Part shown: one piece after another, positions 17,421-26,614 of the stretch
Position numbering within the stretch: position 1 is the first letter of the stretch
How the letters are laid out: the number at the start of each line of letters is the position of its first letter
NCBI GenBank assembly: GCA_947174945.1
Contig: CAMWKZ010000009.1
Span: 1 to 64,000, forward strand
Origin: an uncultured Prevotellaceae bacterium
GTDB lineage: Bacteria > Bacteroidota > Bacteroidia > Bacteroidales > Bacteroidaceae
Reading direction: 5' to 3'
Length of the DNA: 64,000 bases
Program-made: the position numbers and the translations under genes
The notes under the pieces: model-generated
Seen by the model: the letters and a program-made list of their open reading frames with translations, nothing else
Told to the model about the DNA's origin: nothing
Database searches by the model: none

Positions 17421-18137
17421 ATGAAGATAGCTTTAATCGGCTACGGCAAGATGGGCAAGATGATAGAGCAGCTCGCCTTGAGCCGTGGTCACGAGATTGT
17501 GAGTATTATCGACATCGACAACCAGCAAGACTTCGACTCAGAGGCTTTCCGCAGTGCCGATGTTGCGATAGAGTTTACCGCTCCACAGGCGGCATACGAC
17601 AACTACCTTAGGGCTTTCAAGCACGGGGTAAAGGTAGTCAGCGGTTCGACAGGATGGATGAAGGAGCACGGCGACGACGTGCGCCGTATGTGTACAGAGG
17701 GGGGGCAGACGCTGTTTTGGGCATCTAACTTCTCCATTGGCGTGGCCATCTTCTCGGCTGTCAACCGTTATCTGGCCAAGATAATGAACCAGTTCCCACA
17801 ATACGACGTGGAAATGGAGGAGACACACCACGTGCATAAGCTGGACCACCCCAGCGGTACGGCCATCACACTGGCCGAGGGTATTCTGGAGAATCTCGAC
17901 CGTAAGGAAGACTGGGCTGAGGACACCACCGACCCGAAGTTGCTGCGCATTGACCACATTCGCCGTGGCGAGGTGGCTGGCATCCATACCGTGCGCTACG
18001 ACTCGCCTGCCGACATCATCACCATTACCCACGATGCCCACTCGCGCCAAGGGTTCGCCCTCGGTGCCGTACTGGCTGCTGAGTACACCAAGGAGCACTC
18101 GGGGCTGCTGACCATCAGTGATATGTTTAAGTTCTAA
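17421..18137 (+). CDS. dapB: 4-hydroxy-tetrahydrodipicolinate reductase
   Basis: DapB reduces 4-hydroxy-tetrahydrodipicolinate with NAD(P)H in the diaminopimelate/lysine pathway, feeding peptidoglycan synthesis. The 238-residue enzyme has the nucleotide-binding loop GYGKMGKMI (7-15), VSGSTGWM and the signature EETHHVHKLDHPSGTA with catalytic His-His and Lys. lepB starts 7 bp after the stop, and an envelope-related operon follows (lepB, SPase paralogue, WbqC family). Confidence 0.95.
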   Translation: MKIALIGYGKMGKMIEQLALSRGHEIVSIIDIDNQQDFDSEAFRSADVAIEFTAPQAAYDNYLRAFKHGVKVVSGSTGWMKEHGDDVRRMCTEGGQTLFWASNFSIGVAIFSAVNRYLAKIMNQFPQYDVEMEETHHVHKLDHPSGTAITLAEGILENLDRKEDWAEDTTDPKLLRIDHIRRGEVAGIHTVRYDSPADIITITHDAHSRQGFALGAVLAAEYTKEHSGLLTISDMFKF

Positions 18138-18143
18138 GGAAAG

Positions 18144-19574
18144 ATGAAAGAGAAGAAACAACTGAATATGAAGGTGCAGTGGCTCAAGTTCATTGCCGTA
18201 ATGGTGTGCTATCTGCTGTTCCTCTACTGGGTCGAGTCGTGGTGGGGCTTGCTGGTCATCCCGTTTATCTACGACGTATATATCACCAAGAAAATCAAAT
18301 GGCAGTGGTGGAAGGAGGCCGAAGGCCCTACGAAGTTCATCATGTCGTGGGTCGATGCACTGGTTTTCGCCCTCGTGGCTGTCTATTTCATCAACCTGTT
18401 CTTCTTTCAGAACTACGTCATTCCATCATCATCGCTGGAGAAATCACTGCTGACGGGCGACTACTTGTTCGTCAGCAAGGTAAGTTACGGGCCACGCATC
18501 CCTGAGACACCACTCACCATGCCGCTGACACAGCACACGCTGCCCGTCTTTGAATGTAAGTCGTACATTGAGTGGCCTCACTGGGACTACCGTCGCGCAA
18601 AGGGCTTGGGTAAGGTGCAACTGAACGACATCGTTGTGTTCAACTATCCCGCAGGCGACACACTGACAGCCGACCCTCGCCATCAGGCAGAGGACTTCTA
18701 CCGCAACTGCTACGGTTATGGCTACGGACTATGGGAAGTACGCCCTAACCCCGACTCGCTAACCGCCGAGCAGCGCATCAAATACTTCAACGACTTGTAT
18801 ATGCTGGGACGCCAATATATACAGAACAACCGTCAGGAGTTCGGCGAAATCATAACGCGCCCCACCGACCGCCGCGAGAACTATGTGAAGCGATGCGTAG
18901 GACTGCCCGGGCAAACGCTGCAAATCAAAGACCGCATCGTCTATATCAACGGCAAGGCTAACAAGGAACCAGACAACGTACAGTACACCTATTGCATCAA
19001 GCTGAAGCAGGGACTTTCTGACGACCTGATGAAGGAACTGGGCATCACAATGGAGGACTTGATGAGCCTTAACACCTTAGGTTATATGCCGCTGACCAAG
19101 TATGCCGTGCAGGAACTGAGGAAGCGCAAGGACATCGTGGAGAGCATTACCTTGAACACGGACACCGACGAATGGGACATCTACCCCCTGAACGGCAACC
19201 TGCACTGGACGCGCGACAACTACGGCCCTATCTGGATTCCCGCCAAAGGCCAGAGTATAGACCTGACGCTGGAGAACCTGCCTATCTACGAGCGGCCTAT
19301 CCGCACCTACGAGGGTAATAAGTTGGAGGTTAAGAATGGTAAGATTTACATCAACGACAAGGTAGCCACGCGCTACACCTTCAAGCTCGACTACTACTGG
19401 ATGCAGGGCGACAACCGCCACAACTCGCTCGACTCGCGCTATTGGGGCTTCGTTCCAGAAGACCACATCGTGGGCAAGCCTATCTTCATCTGGTGGTCTT
19501 CAGACCCCGACCGTCACGGCATCTCTGGCATCCGCTGGAATCGACTGTTCCGATTGGTCGACAACATCAAATAA
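18144..19574 (+). CDS. lepB: Signal peptidase I, long Bacteroidetes form
   Basis: LepB cleaves Sec and Tat signal peptides at the outer face of the inner membrane. The 476-residue protein has two N-terminal membrane segments (about 12-46 and 69-88), the serine box IPSSSLEKS with Ser97 at the nucleophile position, and Lys249 in NYVKRCVGLPGQ as general base. The C-terminal box is GDNRHNSLDSRYWG. A region of about 150 residues separates the serine and lysine boxes, much longer than in E. coli LepB. It is cotranscribed with dapB and a degenerate paralogue. Confidence 0.93.
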   Translation: MKEKKQLNMKVQWLKFIAVMVCYLLFLYWVESWWGLLVIPFIYDVYITKKIKWQWWKEAEGPTKFIMSWVDALVFALVAVYFINLFFFQNYVIPSSSLEKSLLTGDYLFVSKVSYGPRIPETPLTMPLTQHTLPVFECKSYIEWPHWDYRRAKGLGKVQLNDIVVFNYPAGDTLTADPRHQAEDFYRNCYGYGYGLWEVRPNPDSLTAEQRIKYFNDLYMLGRQYIQNNRQEFGEIITRPTDRRENYVKRCVGLPGQTLQIKDRIVYINGKANKEPDNVQYTYCIKLKQGLSDDLMKELGITMEDLMSLNTLGYMPLTKYAVQELRKRKDIVESITLNTDTDEWDIYPLNGNLHWTRDNYGPIWIPAKGQSIDLTLENLPIYERPIRTYEGNKLEVKNGKIYINDKVATRYTFKLDYYWMQGDNRHNSLDSRYWGFVPEDHIVGKPIFIWWSSDPDRHGISGIRWNRLFRLVDNIK

Positions 19575-19588
19575 CAGAAAGGTAAACA

Positions 19589-20089
19589 ATGATGAAAGGG
19601 CTAAGGTACGTGATTCCATTGACATCGGCATTCGCATTGATGTTGGCCGCACGTGCCTTAGTCGTTTCCGTTCATAGCGTCAATGGTAACGGACTGGCCC
19701 CGCTCTTTCAGAATGGCGACCAACTGCTGATTAACCGATGCAGCTATGGTATGCGCATTGAAGGAAATGCATTGCTGTCTTACAGCCGACTGATGCGCAA
19801 GCCTGTACAGAAGGGGGACATCGTAGCCTTCACATGGCCGGGCGATTCTATCAAAGGTTTGCTGATAGCCCGCTGTACGGCCACGCCTGGCGATACCATC
19901 TGCACCATCAACGGCCCACTGCTGGTGCCAGGCTTAGAGACCTGTGCCAAAGCCGACTATTACTGGCTGGAAGCCATCAACCAACAGAACCCCGTCGACT
20001 CGCGTCACTTAGGATTCATCTCCGAGTGTGACATCATTGGACGAGTTGTTACAGTACTCTATAACCGTAGAAACATCCAACTGCAATGA
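19589..20089 (+). CDS. S26-type signal peptidase paralogue, active residues apparently lost
   Basis: A 166-residue protein aligning with LepB: GLAPLFQNGDQLLINRCSYG matches the LepB serine region, ARCTATPGDTI the lysine region, and NPVDSRHLGFI the C-terminal box. The nucleophile position is Gly instead of Ser, and the lysine position is Ala (LIARC against YVKRC). One N-terminal membrane segment (about 8-27) is kept. It is likely an inactive partner or regulator of LepB, unless another serine has taken over. It overlaps the WbqC gene by 4 bp. Either ATG 19589 or 19592 may start it. Confidence 0.8.
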   Translation: MMKGLRYVIPLTSAFALMLAARALVVSVHSVNGNGLAPLFQNGDQLLINRCSYGMRIEGNALLSYSRLMRKPVQKGDIVAFTWPGDSIKGLLIARCTATPGDTICTINGPLLVPGLETCAKADYYWLEAINQQNPVDSRHLGFISECDIIGRVVTVLYNRRNIQLQ

Positions 20090-20688
20090 CAACGGCCATT
20101 CTACAAACTACCTACTTTGGTCCAGTGCAGTGGTATCAGAAGCTGCACCGCTACGACCGTTGTCTGATTGAGCAGCACGACTCTTACCAAAAGCAGACCT
20201 ATCGCAACCGCTGCATCATTGCTACGGCCAGTGGTGTACAGGCCCTGACCGTCCCAGTAGAGCACAGTAGCAACAAGACACTGGTCAAGGACTTGCGTAT
20301 CAGCGACCATAACCAGTGGCGACGCGTTCACTGGAACGCCTTGCAGTCAGCTTACAGCGAGAGCCCTTTCTTTGAATACTATGCTGACGACATCCGTCCT
20401 TTCTTCGAGAAACGCTATACCTTTCTCGTTGACTTCAACGAGACCATTCGCCAAACCGTCTGCCAACTGATTGACATCTGCCCTAACGTAGAGTACACCA
20501 CGGAATATGTACAGGAACATCCACACGACTATCGTAACACTATCCATGCCAAGCATCCACAGCCTGACAGCGACTTCGAGTCTCGCCCCTATTGGCAGGT
20601 CTTTCAGCGCAGGCACGGCTTCCTATCCAACCTGAGTATTCTTGACCTACTGTTCTGCGTAGGCCCCGAATCTATATTTTATTTATAA
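20086..20688 (+). CDS. WbqC-like family protein
   Basis: A 200-residue protein of the WbqC family, whose members occur in polysaccharide clusters and in Bacteroidetes next to lepB. The start TAILQTTYFGPVQWYQKLHRY and the block CIIATASGVQALTVPVEH are typical. The C-terminal HGFLSNLSILDLLFCVGPES is also characteristic. The biochemical activity is not established. The ATGA overlap with the upstream paralogue and the same orientation indicate one dapB-lepB-paralogue-WbqC operon. Confidence 0.85.
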   Translation: MTTAILQTTYFGPVQWYQKLHRYDRCLIEQHDSYQKQTYRNRCIIATASGVQALTVPVEHSSNKTLVKDLRISDHNQWRRVHWNALQSAYSESPFFEYYADDIRPFFEKRYTFLVDFNETIRQTVCQLIDICPNVEYTTEYVQEHPHDYRNTIHAKHPQPDSDFESRPYWQVFQRRHGFLSNLSILDLLFCVGPESIFYL

Positions 20689-20710
20689 ACCCTTTAAAAA
20701 ACAAAACGCA

Positions 20711-21265
20711 ATGAAAAGAATTAGTTTGAAAGTGGCAGTATGCCTCCTCGCAGGTTCATTCCTGTTTAGTTCTTGTTACGTTGGTCAGTACAGCTTGTTC
20801 AACAAGTACGTTGACTGGCAGACCAACATGACCGGCAACAAGTTTGTCAATGCTATCGTAGGTTTCATCATCGCTCCTATCGTGGGTAGTGTCTGCCTGC
20901 TGGCCGACACATTGGTGCTCAACACCATCGAGTTCTGGTCAGGTAGCAACCCTGCACAGGCCAACATCGGCAAGACCAAGCAGGTAATGGGTCAGGACGG
21001 TCGCTACTATGCCGTTACCACCCTGCAGAATGGCTACGAGGTGAAGGCTCCTACTGGCGAAATCACCTATTTCATCCACAACGCTGAGAACAACTCATGG
21101 TCAATGGAGCAGAACGGCATCAAGAAGGAAATCTTCCACTTCGACGCCAACGGCAACATTCAGGCTACCATCAACGGCGAGCAGAAGCAGTTTACCACCG
21201 ACGAGGCTGGTGTCTATCAGGCACGCATGGCCGCCAACGACGGTGTGTTCTTTGCTATGAATTAA
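20711..21265 (+). CDS. DUF3332-type lipoprotein
   Basis: A 184-residue protein with lipoprotein signal (VAVCLLAGSFLFSSC, lipidated Cys near 22). A hydrophobic stretch (FVNAIVGFIIAPIVGSVCLLADTLV, 46-70) and the phrase NTIEFWSGSNP match the DUF3332 family of short Bacteroidetes lipoproteins. The function is unknown. It is 22 bp after the WbqC gene. Its last 11 bp overlap the convergent GH105 gene. Confidence 0.75.
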   Translation: MKRISLKVAVCLLAGSFLFSSCYVGQYSLFNKYVDWQTNMTGNKFVNAIVGFIIAPIVGSVCLLADTLVLNTIEFWSGSNPAQANIGKTKQVMGQDGRYYAVTTLQNGYEVKAPTGEITYFIHNAENNSWSMEQNGIKKEIFHFDANGNIQATINGEQKQFTTDEAGVYQARMAANDGVFFAMN

Positions 21266-22373
21266 TATATCGGTAGTATTCACACGCTGCCAACAGGAAC
21301 GCACCAACACCAAAGTTGGCCTCGCTGTTGGCATCAACGGTCTGACCGGGAATGGCCCGCTCACCGATGGGTTGTACATATCCAACTCGCCCATCGGACT
21401 GCAGGGCAGTCCCGGTCAGATATTTCCAAGCCCGTTCTATAGCGGGTGCAAACTCTTTCTTCGACAGATAGCCGTGGTTGACGCCCCACAACAGACCATA
21501 GCAGAAGAAAGCCGTGCCACTGGTCTCTGGTCCCGGAGCCTGTGCGGCATCCGCCATTGAGCGCGTCCAGTAGCCTTCTGGCTGTTGCAGCTTCACCACG
21601 CCCCGTGCCAGCTTTGTATATTTCTCCACGAAGAACGGTTGGCGGGCATAGCTCTCTGGCATATCTTGCAGCACCTTGGCCAATCCAGCCAGCACCCATC
21701 CGTCACCACGCGCCCAGAAATCCTTTTTACCCGAAGCCGTCTTATGCTTCGGATAAACATACTTACCATCACGGAAGTAAAGTCCCGTTTCCGCATCAAG
21801 CATGATACTGTCGCTATAACAGACGTTCCGATAGAGTTTATCCAGATACTTTGTATCACCTGTCAGCTTATACATCTTCGTCATCACGGGCATTACCATA
21901 TACAATGCGTCGGCCCACCACCAGTAGTCCGTAGCCTTTGAATCAGCCACGTAGCCCATCACCTCCTTGGCACGAGCCACCTTGTATTCAGCAGGAGCCA
22001 ACCAATACAAGTCAATATAGGTCTGGAAACAAATCTGCCAGTCCCCAAACAGCACGAAGTCCTGTCCCTCGCCATACCGCTTGTATTTCCACTTCGCAGG
22101 GTCAGCCTCGGTAGCCCCTTTCCAGTGGTTATGCTCAGCCCACCGTTCCGAATAGGCGCGGTACAGCTCATTGTGTGTCAGCTTATAAGCCTCCATATTA
22201 CCCGTATGATAGGCAGCATAGTCCCAGAAGGCTCGTACCTCAGCAGGGTGGCGCGTCTGCCATGACGTATTCACTCGGTCAATCACTTCCAGAACGGCCT
22301 TCGGCGTCCATGTCTTAGCCGTCAGGGCAAGGGCCAGCAACAAGCCCAGTGTGGTCAGGATGTTTCGCTTCAT
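21255..22373 (-). CDS. GH105 unsaturated rhamnogalacturonyl/glucuronyl hydrolase
   Basis: GH105 enzymes hydrate and release the 4,5-unsaturated uronic acid left at the non-reducing end by pectin lyases. The 372-residue protein has a signal peptide (RNILTTLGLLLALALTA) and an alpha/alpha six-hairpin fold. The catalytic aspartate is likely D155 in WWWADALYMV, and ARGDGWVLAGL (221-231) is the second conserved block. It is last in the operon starting at 27472 and overlaps the DUF4861 gene by 4 bp. Confidence 0.88.
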   Translation of the reverse strand: MKRNILTTLGLLLALALTAKTWTPKAVLEVIDRVNTSWQTRHPAEVRAFWDYAAYHTGNMEAYKLTHNELYRAYSERWAEHNHWKGATEADPAKWKYKRYGEGQDFVLFGDWQICFQTYIDLYWLAPAEYKVARAKEVMGYVADSKATDYWWWADALYMVMPVMTKMYKLTGDTKYLDKLYRNVCYSDSIMLDAETGLYFRDGKYVYPKHKTASGKKDFWARGDGWVLAGLAKVLQDMPESYARQPFFVEKYTKLARGVVKLQQPEGYWTRSMADAAQAPGPETSGTAFFCYGLLWGVNHGYLSKKEFAPAIERAWKYLTGTALQSDGRVGYVQPIGERAIPGQTVDANSEANFGVGAFLLAACEYYRYINS

Positions 22374-23557
22374 TGTATCTGTATGCTTAAAGGGTTGCGT
22401 AATTGGTGCTGTTCATTATCCACGCAGTTCTGCCACTGCGCCAGTGTCGGCACGTCGTAACGGCTCCATGCCGAGCCAAAATAGTAAGTATAACGCTGGC
22501 CTCGGTAGTCATTGAGGATGCCAAGAGCATGACGGTGCCCGTCCTGTTGGTGAACCAGCGTCTGGCTAAGCCCATTAGGAAACAAAGCTGCCACGAATAT
22601 CTGTGAATTATGCTTCTGGGGATTGTCCGTAGGGTCTGCATACAGCACACGGTCTTTCTCTACCACCACACCAGCATCACCGTGAAGCACCACCCCACTG
22701 GCCAGTGCTACAGGCTGCAGAATACCGTCGTACCAAACGGTCATCCTATTCAGGTGCATACCTTTATCTAACGTGATAATGCGATGCTCCTTGATACCGT
22801 CAGCATTCGGAGCATAGTCCAACGCCACGGTAAAGCGGAGCGGCCCATTGTCAAGAATTTGATAACGCTCATAACAATAGGGGAACACCAACCGACCGTC
22901 AACCATCAGTGCTGGTGCGCCACAGCCTAACGTCGGACCGACACTGTAGGCATCCATACCGTTGCCTTGGTCTAAATGAAAAGAGGTGCGCAAGTCTATC
23001 TGACGAGCCTCGCTCTTCTTACCTATCTTATATAATGAGTCTTCCTGCACATTACCCTCGTAGTCCATGCGATAGCGGTGAGCCACCACCAGTTCGGGCG
23101 TGTTCTTTACCCACACATCCGTGCCAAACGACTTTTCACCCGTGCGCTGCAACGCAGGGCCGTAGACACGGTAGGCTCCGCGGTCGTTCTCCCAAGCTAT
23201 ATCGTCTTTGCGAATAGGGTACATAGCCCCCTGCACATAGCATTTCGGTGGTTGTGGCACACCTTTCGTCACCCGATACACCGCCTGACCATGAGGTTGC
23301 ACGGCTACATCCAACAGCAGTTGACCGTCGTAAGTCTTCTGATAACCGACCTCCTGCCCAAAGGCATTACGCACTACAAACGGTTCCCCGACGGCAATAC
23401 CCAGTCGTTGGCAGACCGCCTGTAAGTCAATAGCCACTACCTCCTGCCGCTGGCGGTCGTCCTCGTTACTCACCGTCAGTGTCACATCGGCAGCCCTTGC
23501 TACCTGCCAGCTACTCCACAGGAGCAGAAGCCCTACCCAGTAATATCGTGCGCTCAT
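22370..23557 (-). CDS. DUF4861-family secreted protein
   Basis: A 395-residue protein with a signal peptide (YYWVGLLLLWSSWQVARA). Blocks such as VTLTVSNEDDRQRQEVVAI, RGAYRVYGPALQRTGEKSFG and YYFGSAWSRYDV agree with DUF4861, found in Bacteroidetes loci for uronic-acid polysaccharides; the fold is probably a beta-sandwich. No activity is claimed. The ATGA overlap with GH105 and the 5-bp gap from the DUF2264 gene fit a single transcript. Confidence 0.75.
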   Translation of the reverse strand: MSARYYWVGLLLLWSSWQVARAADVTLTVSNEDDRQRQEVVAIDLQAVCQRLGIAVGEPFVVRNAFGQEVGYQKTYDGQLLLDVAVQPHGQAVYRVTKGVPQPPKCYVQGAMYPIRKDDIAWENDRGAYRVYGPALQRTGEKSFGTDVWVKNTPELVVAHRYRMDYEGNVQEDSLYKIGKKSEARQIDLRTSFHLDQGNGMDAYSVGPTLGCGAPALMVDGRLVFPYCYERYQILDNGPLRFTVALDYAPNADGIKEHRIITLDKGMHLNRMTVWYDGILQPVALASGVVLHGDAGVVVEKDRVLYADPTDNPQKHNSQIFVAALFPNGLSQTLVHQQDGHRHALGILNDYRGQRYTYYFGSAWSRYDVPTLAQWQNCVDNEQHQLRNPLSIQIQ

Positions 23558-23562
23558 CTGCC

Positions 23563-24825
23563 CTATTTCTTAGCAGGTAACTCGTCCGTCCAAAAATGGT
23601 CTTTGGGAAACGGCTGGCCGCCCCATGCCTTCTCCTGTGTCGTAGGCTGCTCGGCATCCGTCCAGAAAGGATGGTCGGCAGGCAGTCCCAACGGCATCAG
23701 CGAAAGCGATGTCATATAGAGCGAACCATTATTGGTGTACCAGTCAGCCACACCGGGCTGCGAGCCACAGAAGCCGATGGTCAGGAATCCACCCTCGTTG
23801 AAATTATTCTGATGGTCGTACATACGGTGCATGACCTTGGTCAATGCCCTACGCACTTGTCCGTTAGAGAGTTCGGCAGGCAGCGTCTGGTACCAAGCCA
23901 TCAAGGCCAGCGGCTGCATGGTCGCCATACGATAGGGGATGCTACGGCCAAAGACAGGGAAAGTGCCTTCAGGCGAAATGAACCGCTCCAGCACGACAGC
24001 GTGCTTCTGAGCGCGACGCAATGCGCGCTGACGGAAACGCTTGTAGTCGATACCCCATCCTCCCTGACGAGCATCAATCATATTCTGCAATGTCTCCAGA
24101 TACATGGCATGGAACACATAGCTGCTATAATAGTCGAAGGCAAACGTACCCTGTCCGTCAGAATACCAGCCGTCGCCCACATACCATTCTTCCGTCTTGC
24201 GGACAGCCATACTGATGCGGTAGTTATCATGGGGTGCACCGACCTTGGCCAAAAAACTCTCTATCGTTGAGGAGAAAAGCAACCAGTTGGTATAGGGCGG
24301 GTCTACTCGCCGCAGTTGCGTAAACTCCGCGATATATCGCTGTTTCGTCTGCTCGTCTAATGGCTTCCACAAGGCATCATAGCCTCGGATAAGGCTCTCA
24401 GCAATGTAGGCGGCATCCACCAGTGTCTGCCCTTCCTTGCGCCATAGCAGATAATCGGGCGACGATGGGTCAACGGCATTCTTATAGCTTTGCAAGGCCC
24501 ACTCGCGCAACTGGCGACGCTGCTGTCCCTCAGCGGTATCGTCGTCAGGCAGTGTAAGCCACGGGGCAATACCGGCCATCAGTCGACCAAAGCACTCCAT
24601 ATACGTAACTTTTTTATTACGCCCGTCCCACGTCGGACTAACCTCCACCATCATGTTCTGCTGCAACTCACCACGTGCCATGTTCTCCAACACGGGCTGG
24701 GCCAGCTTGTAAGCCACCTCCACCCAGTATTCACGGTCGGTCTGTGGCTGTCGGGCTTTCTTCTTGGCACTGGCTGCCGTGGTCAACAACAAGAGTGCAG
24801 CGAGTGTCCATACAATTCGTTTCAT
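23563..24825 (-). CDS. DUF2264-family secreted protein, putative glycosidase
   Basis: A 420-residue protein with a signal peptide (MKRIVWTLAALLLLTTAASA) and an alpha/alpha toroid pattern. DUF2264 features are VSPTWDGRNKKVTYMECFGRLM, GWYSDGQGTFAFDYYSSYVFHAM and NEGGFLTIGFCGSQPGVADWY. I recall DUF2264-like proteins being linked to glucuronidase activity, but cannot confirm it here. It sits between heparinase-like and DUF4861 genes, overlapping the former by 4 bp, so a role in uronate-polymer breakdown is a fair inference. Confidence 0.75.
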   Translation of the reverse strand: MKRIVWTLAALLLLTTAASAKKKARQPQTDREYWVEVAYKLAQPVLENMARGELQQNMMVEVSPTWDGRNKKVTYMECFGRLMAGIAPWLTLPDDDTAEGQQRRQLREWALQSYKNAVDPSSPDYLLWRKEGQTLVDAAYIAESLIRGYDALWKPLDEQTKQRYIAEFTQLRRVDPPYTNWLLFSSTIESFLAKVGAPHDNYRISMAVRKTEEWYVGDGWYSDGQGTFAFDYYSSYVFHAMYLETLQNMIDARQGGWGIDYKRFRQRALRRAQKHAVVLERFISPEGTFPVFGRSIPYRMATMQPLALMAWYQTLPAELSNGQVRRALTKVMHRMYDHQNNFNEGGFLTIGFCGSQPGVADWYTNNGSLYMTSLSLMPLGLPADHPFWTDAEQPTTQEKAWGGQPFPKDHFWTDELPAKK

Positions 24826-26603
24826 TCAATATAATATTTAAGTTTGGTTTTCAAAGGCTGGTTCTTCACGGTCAGCACAATGCGGTACATACATTGCCCC
24901 CACTGCTGTTGCAGCACGGGGTCCAGCAGTTCGCTAATATCTTCAACGGCTGGCTCCAGTTGTCGGGCATCGTAACGGATGCGGTGGCGACCTAATTGTA
25001 CCACACCCGCCTTATCGGCAACAGGTCGCACAGGGGTCATTAGTACCAGTTGCGTCGGTGCTTTGTATTCGTACAGGCTATAGTCGTCAGTCACTTCCAC
25101 CCGTCGGTTGTCCTGCGTCCTGACCGTCCGTTTCCACCAACGTACCGATGCCTCTTTCGGATAAGCATCAGCCAAATCAAGTGTCAGCTGTCCGGGCTTA
25201 TAGCTCACCACACGGGCGGCATACTGCTTGCCATCATGCTGTGAACAGCCATTGATGCGTGGCAGGTTGTGATAGTCCGACTGCATAGTCCATATCTCAT
25301 AACGCTGTTTGGAAAATGTCTTGGCTGTGTACTCCCCCACTCCCGGGTCGAGCAACAGCGGCTCACCATCCACATAGACAATAAACGAGCCTACATCGTT
25401 ATGGTTGTGGCTCTCCCCATTGTTGCCACCCTTAAAAGCTACAAAGGGTTCACGGGTAGTCATAATCTGCAAGTCGGGCAGCCATGTGTTCTTTAACTTA
25501 GGTTCACGAGGCTGTTCCCGCATAAACTGTCGGATATGTTTCAGGAAAAGCAGCTCACGGGGCAGCGATGGCCAGTTGCCACTCTTGTCAAAGAGTTCGG
25601 CAGCATGGTGCATGATGTCGGCCTGCTGACCCACGTAGGCCGCATACTGGCACATGGTCTTGTCGCCCGTCAGCAATCCGAAGGGATAGGCAATATTCAC
25701 GTTGAGCAGTGCCTTGTTACCATGTGCATCAGCAAAGTTGACGGCATAGTCATTGCCTATATACATCTTATATATATAGGACTCCATTGCCTTCAGCTTG
25801 TCATGGTGCAGTGACTTTCCTAACAGATACTGCGTTTCAAAAAGCGAGGCAGCGGCACGGTCCCAGTAATGGGGCCCTTCGTCACAACCGCCGTCGGCAG
25901 GATAGGCATTCATAAAGGCATCGCACGCCTGCTCTATCTGCCTGATGGCCTCAGCCTTACGCGCCTCATCGTGCTCGCAGAACAACACACAGGCTAACCA
26001 GTTGGAGCAAATCCAAGGATTCCAGTTCATGGCCGCCGTCTTCCACCAGTAGCGAGTCTTCACGGCAGGCTGCAAAATGCGACGTGCTATCTCTTGGTCA
26101 ATACGTTTGGTAAGCAGGGGCGAATAATGGTCCAGCTCATCAGCCAGCACATAGCGGGTATAGGCTACCAACGATGCTGTCTCTGCATTAAACAGGTCTA
26201 CCGTCTGGTCTTCAGTCCGAGGCAGTTCGGTTTTATAATGGGCAGGCAGTCCCCACCACGTTTCTTCCAGCGTACTTTGCAAGCCGTCAACAATGTCGGG
26301 CAGGAAACGGCGTTGGCCTTCCACGATTTCGGCCATAACCAGCGCTGCTAATTGGCGTCGCTTATCGAACATCAGCCGCTCGTAGTTCACACGGTTGCCC
26401 GTCTTCTTATATTCGGCAAAGACGGTAGCCGGCAGGCTGTTCCAAGCCTTGCCGGCATACCGCCGTCCAAATGAGATATAGCTCTGGCGCATCAGCTCAG
26501 GCACAGAGTCACACCAAAACCTGTCACCCCAGCGGGGCAACAGGTCGGCAGCCTGTACCGTCAGCGCGGACAGCAGTCCTATGAATAGCAACCAGCGCTT
26601 CAG
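24822..26603 (-). CDS. Heparinase II/III-like polysaccharide lyase
   Basis: This protein of about 593 residues has an N-terminal alpha/alpha toroid (NPWICSNWLACVLFCEHD, DGGCDEGPHYWDRAAAS) and a C-terminal beta-sandwich with ESHNHNDVGSFIVYVDGEPL, the heparinase II/III hallmark. Such lyases cut uronic-acid linkages by beta-elimination. No ATG exists near the start. TTG 26591 gives a signal peptide without positive charge, whereas CTG 26603 gives KRWLLFIGLLSALTVQA, a proper one; I use CTG. It is second in the operon after a coiled-coil lipoprotein. Confidence 0.8.
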   Translation of the reverse strand: MKRWLLFIGLLSALTVQAADLLPRWGDRFWCDSVPELMRQSYISFGRRYAGKAWNSLPATVFAEYKKTGNRVNYERLMFDKRRQLAALVMAEIVEGQRRFLPDIVDGLQSTLEETWWGLPAHYKTELPRTEDQTVDLFNAETASLVAYTRYVLADELDHYSPLLTKRIDQEIARRILQPAVKTRYWWKTAAMNWNPWICSNWLACVLFCEHDEARKAEAIRQIEQACDAFMNAYPADGGCDEGPHYWDRAAASLFETQYLLGKSLHHDKLKAMESYIYKMYIGNDYAVNFADAHGNKALLNVNIAYPFGLLTGDKTMCQYAAYVGQQADIMHHAAELFDKSGNWPSLPRELLFLKHIRQFMREQPREPKLKNTWLPDLQIMTTREPFVAFKGGNNGESHNHNDVGSFIVYVDGEPLLLDPGVGEYTAKTFSKQRYEIWTMQSDYHNLPRINGCSQHDGKQYAARVVSYKPGQLTLDLADAYPKEASVRWWKRTVRTQDNRRVEVTDDYSLYEYKAPTQLVLMTPVRPVADKAGVVQLGRHRIRYDARQLEPAVEDISELLDPVLQQQWGQCMYRIVLTVKNQPLKTKLKYYIE

Positions 26604-26614
26604 AGCTTTTCAGT

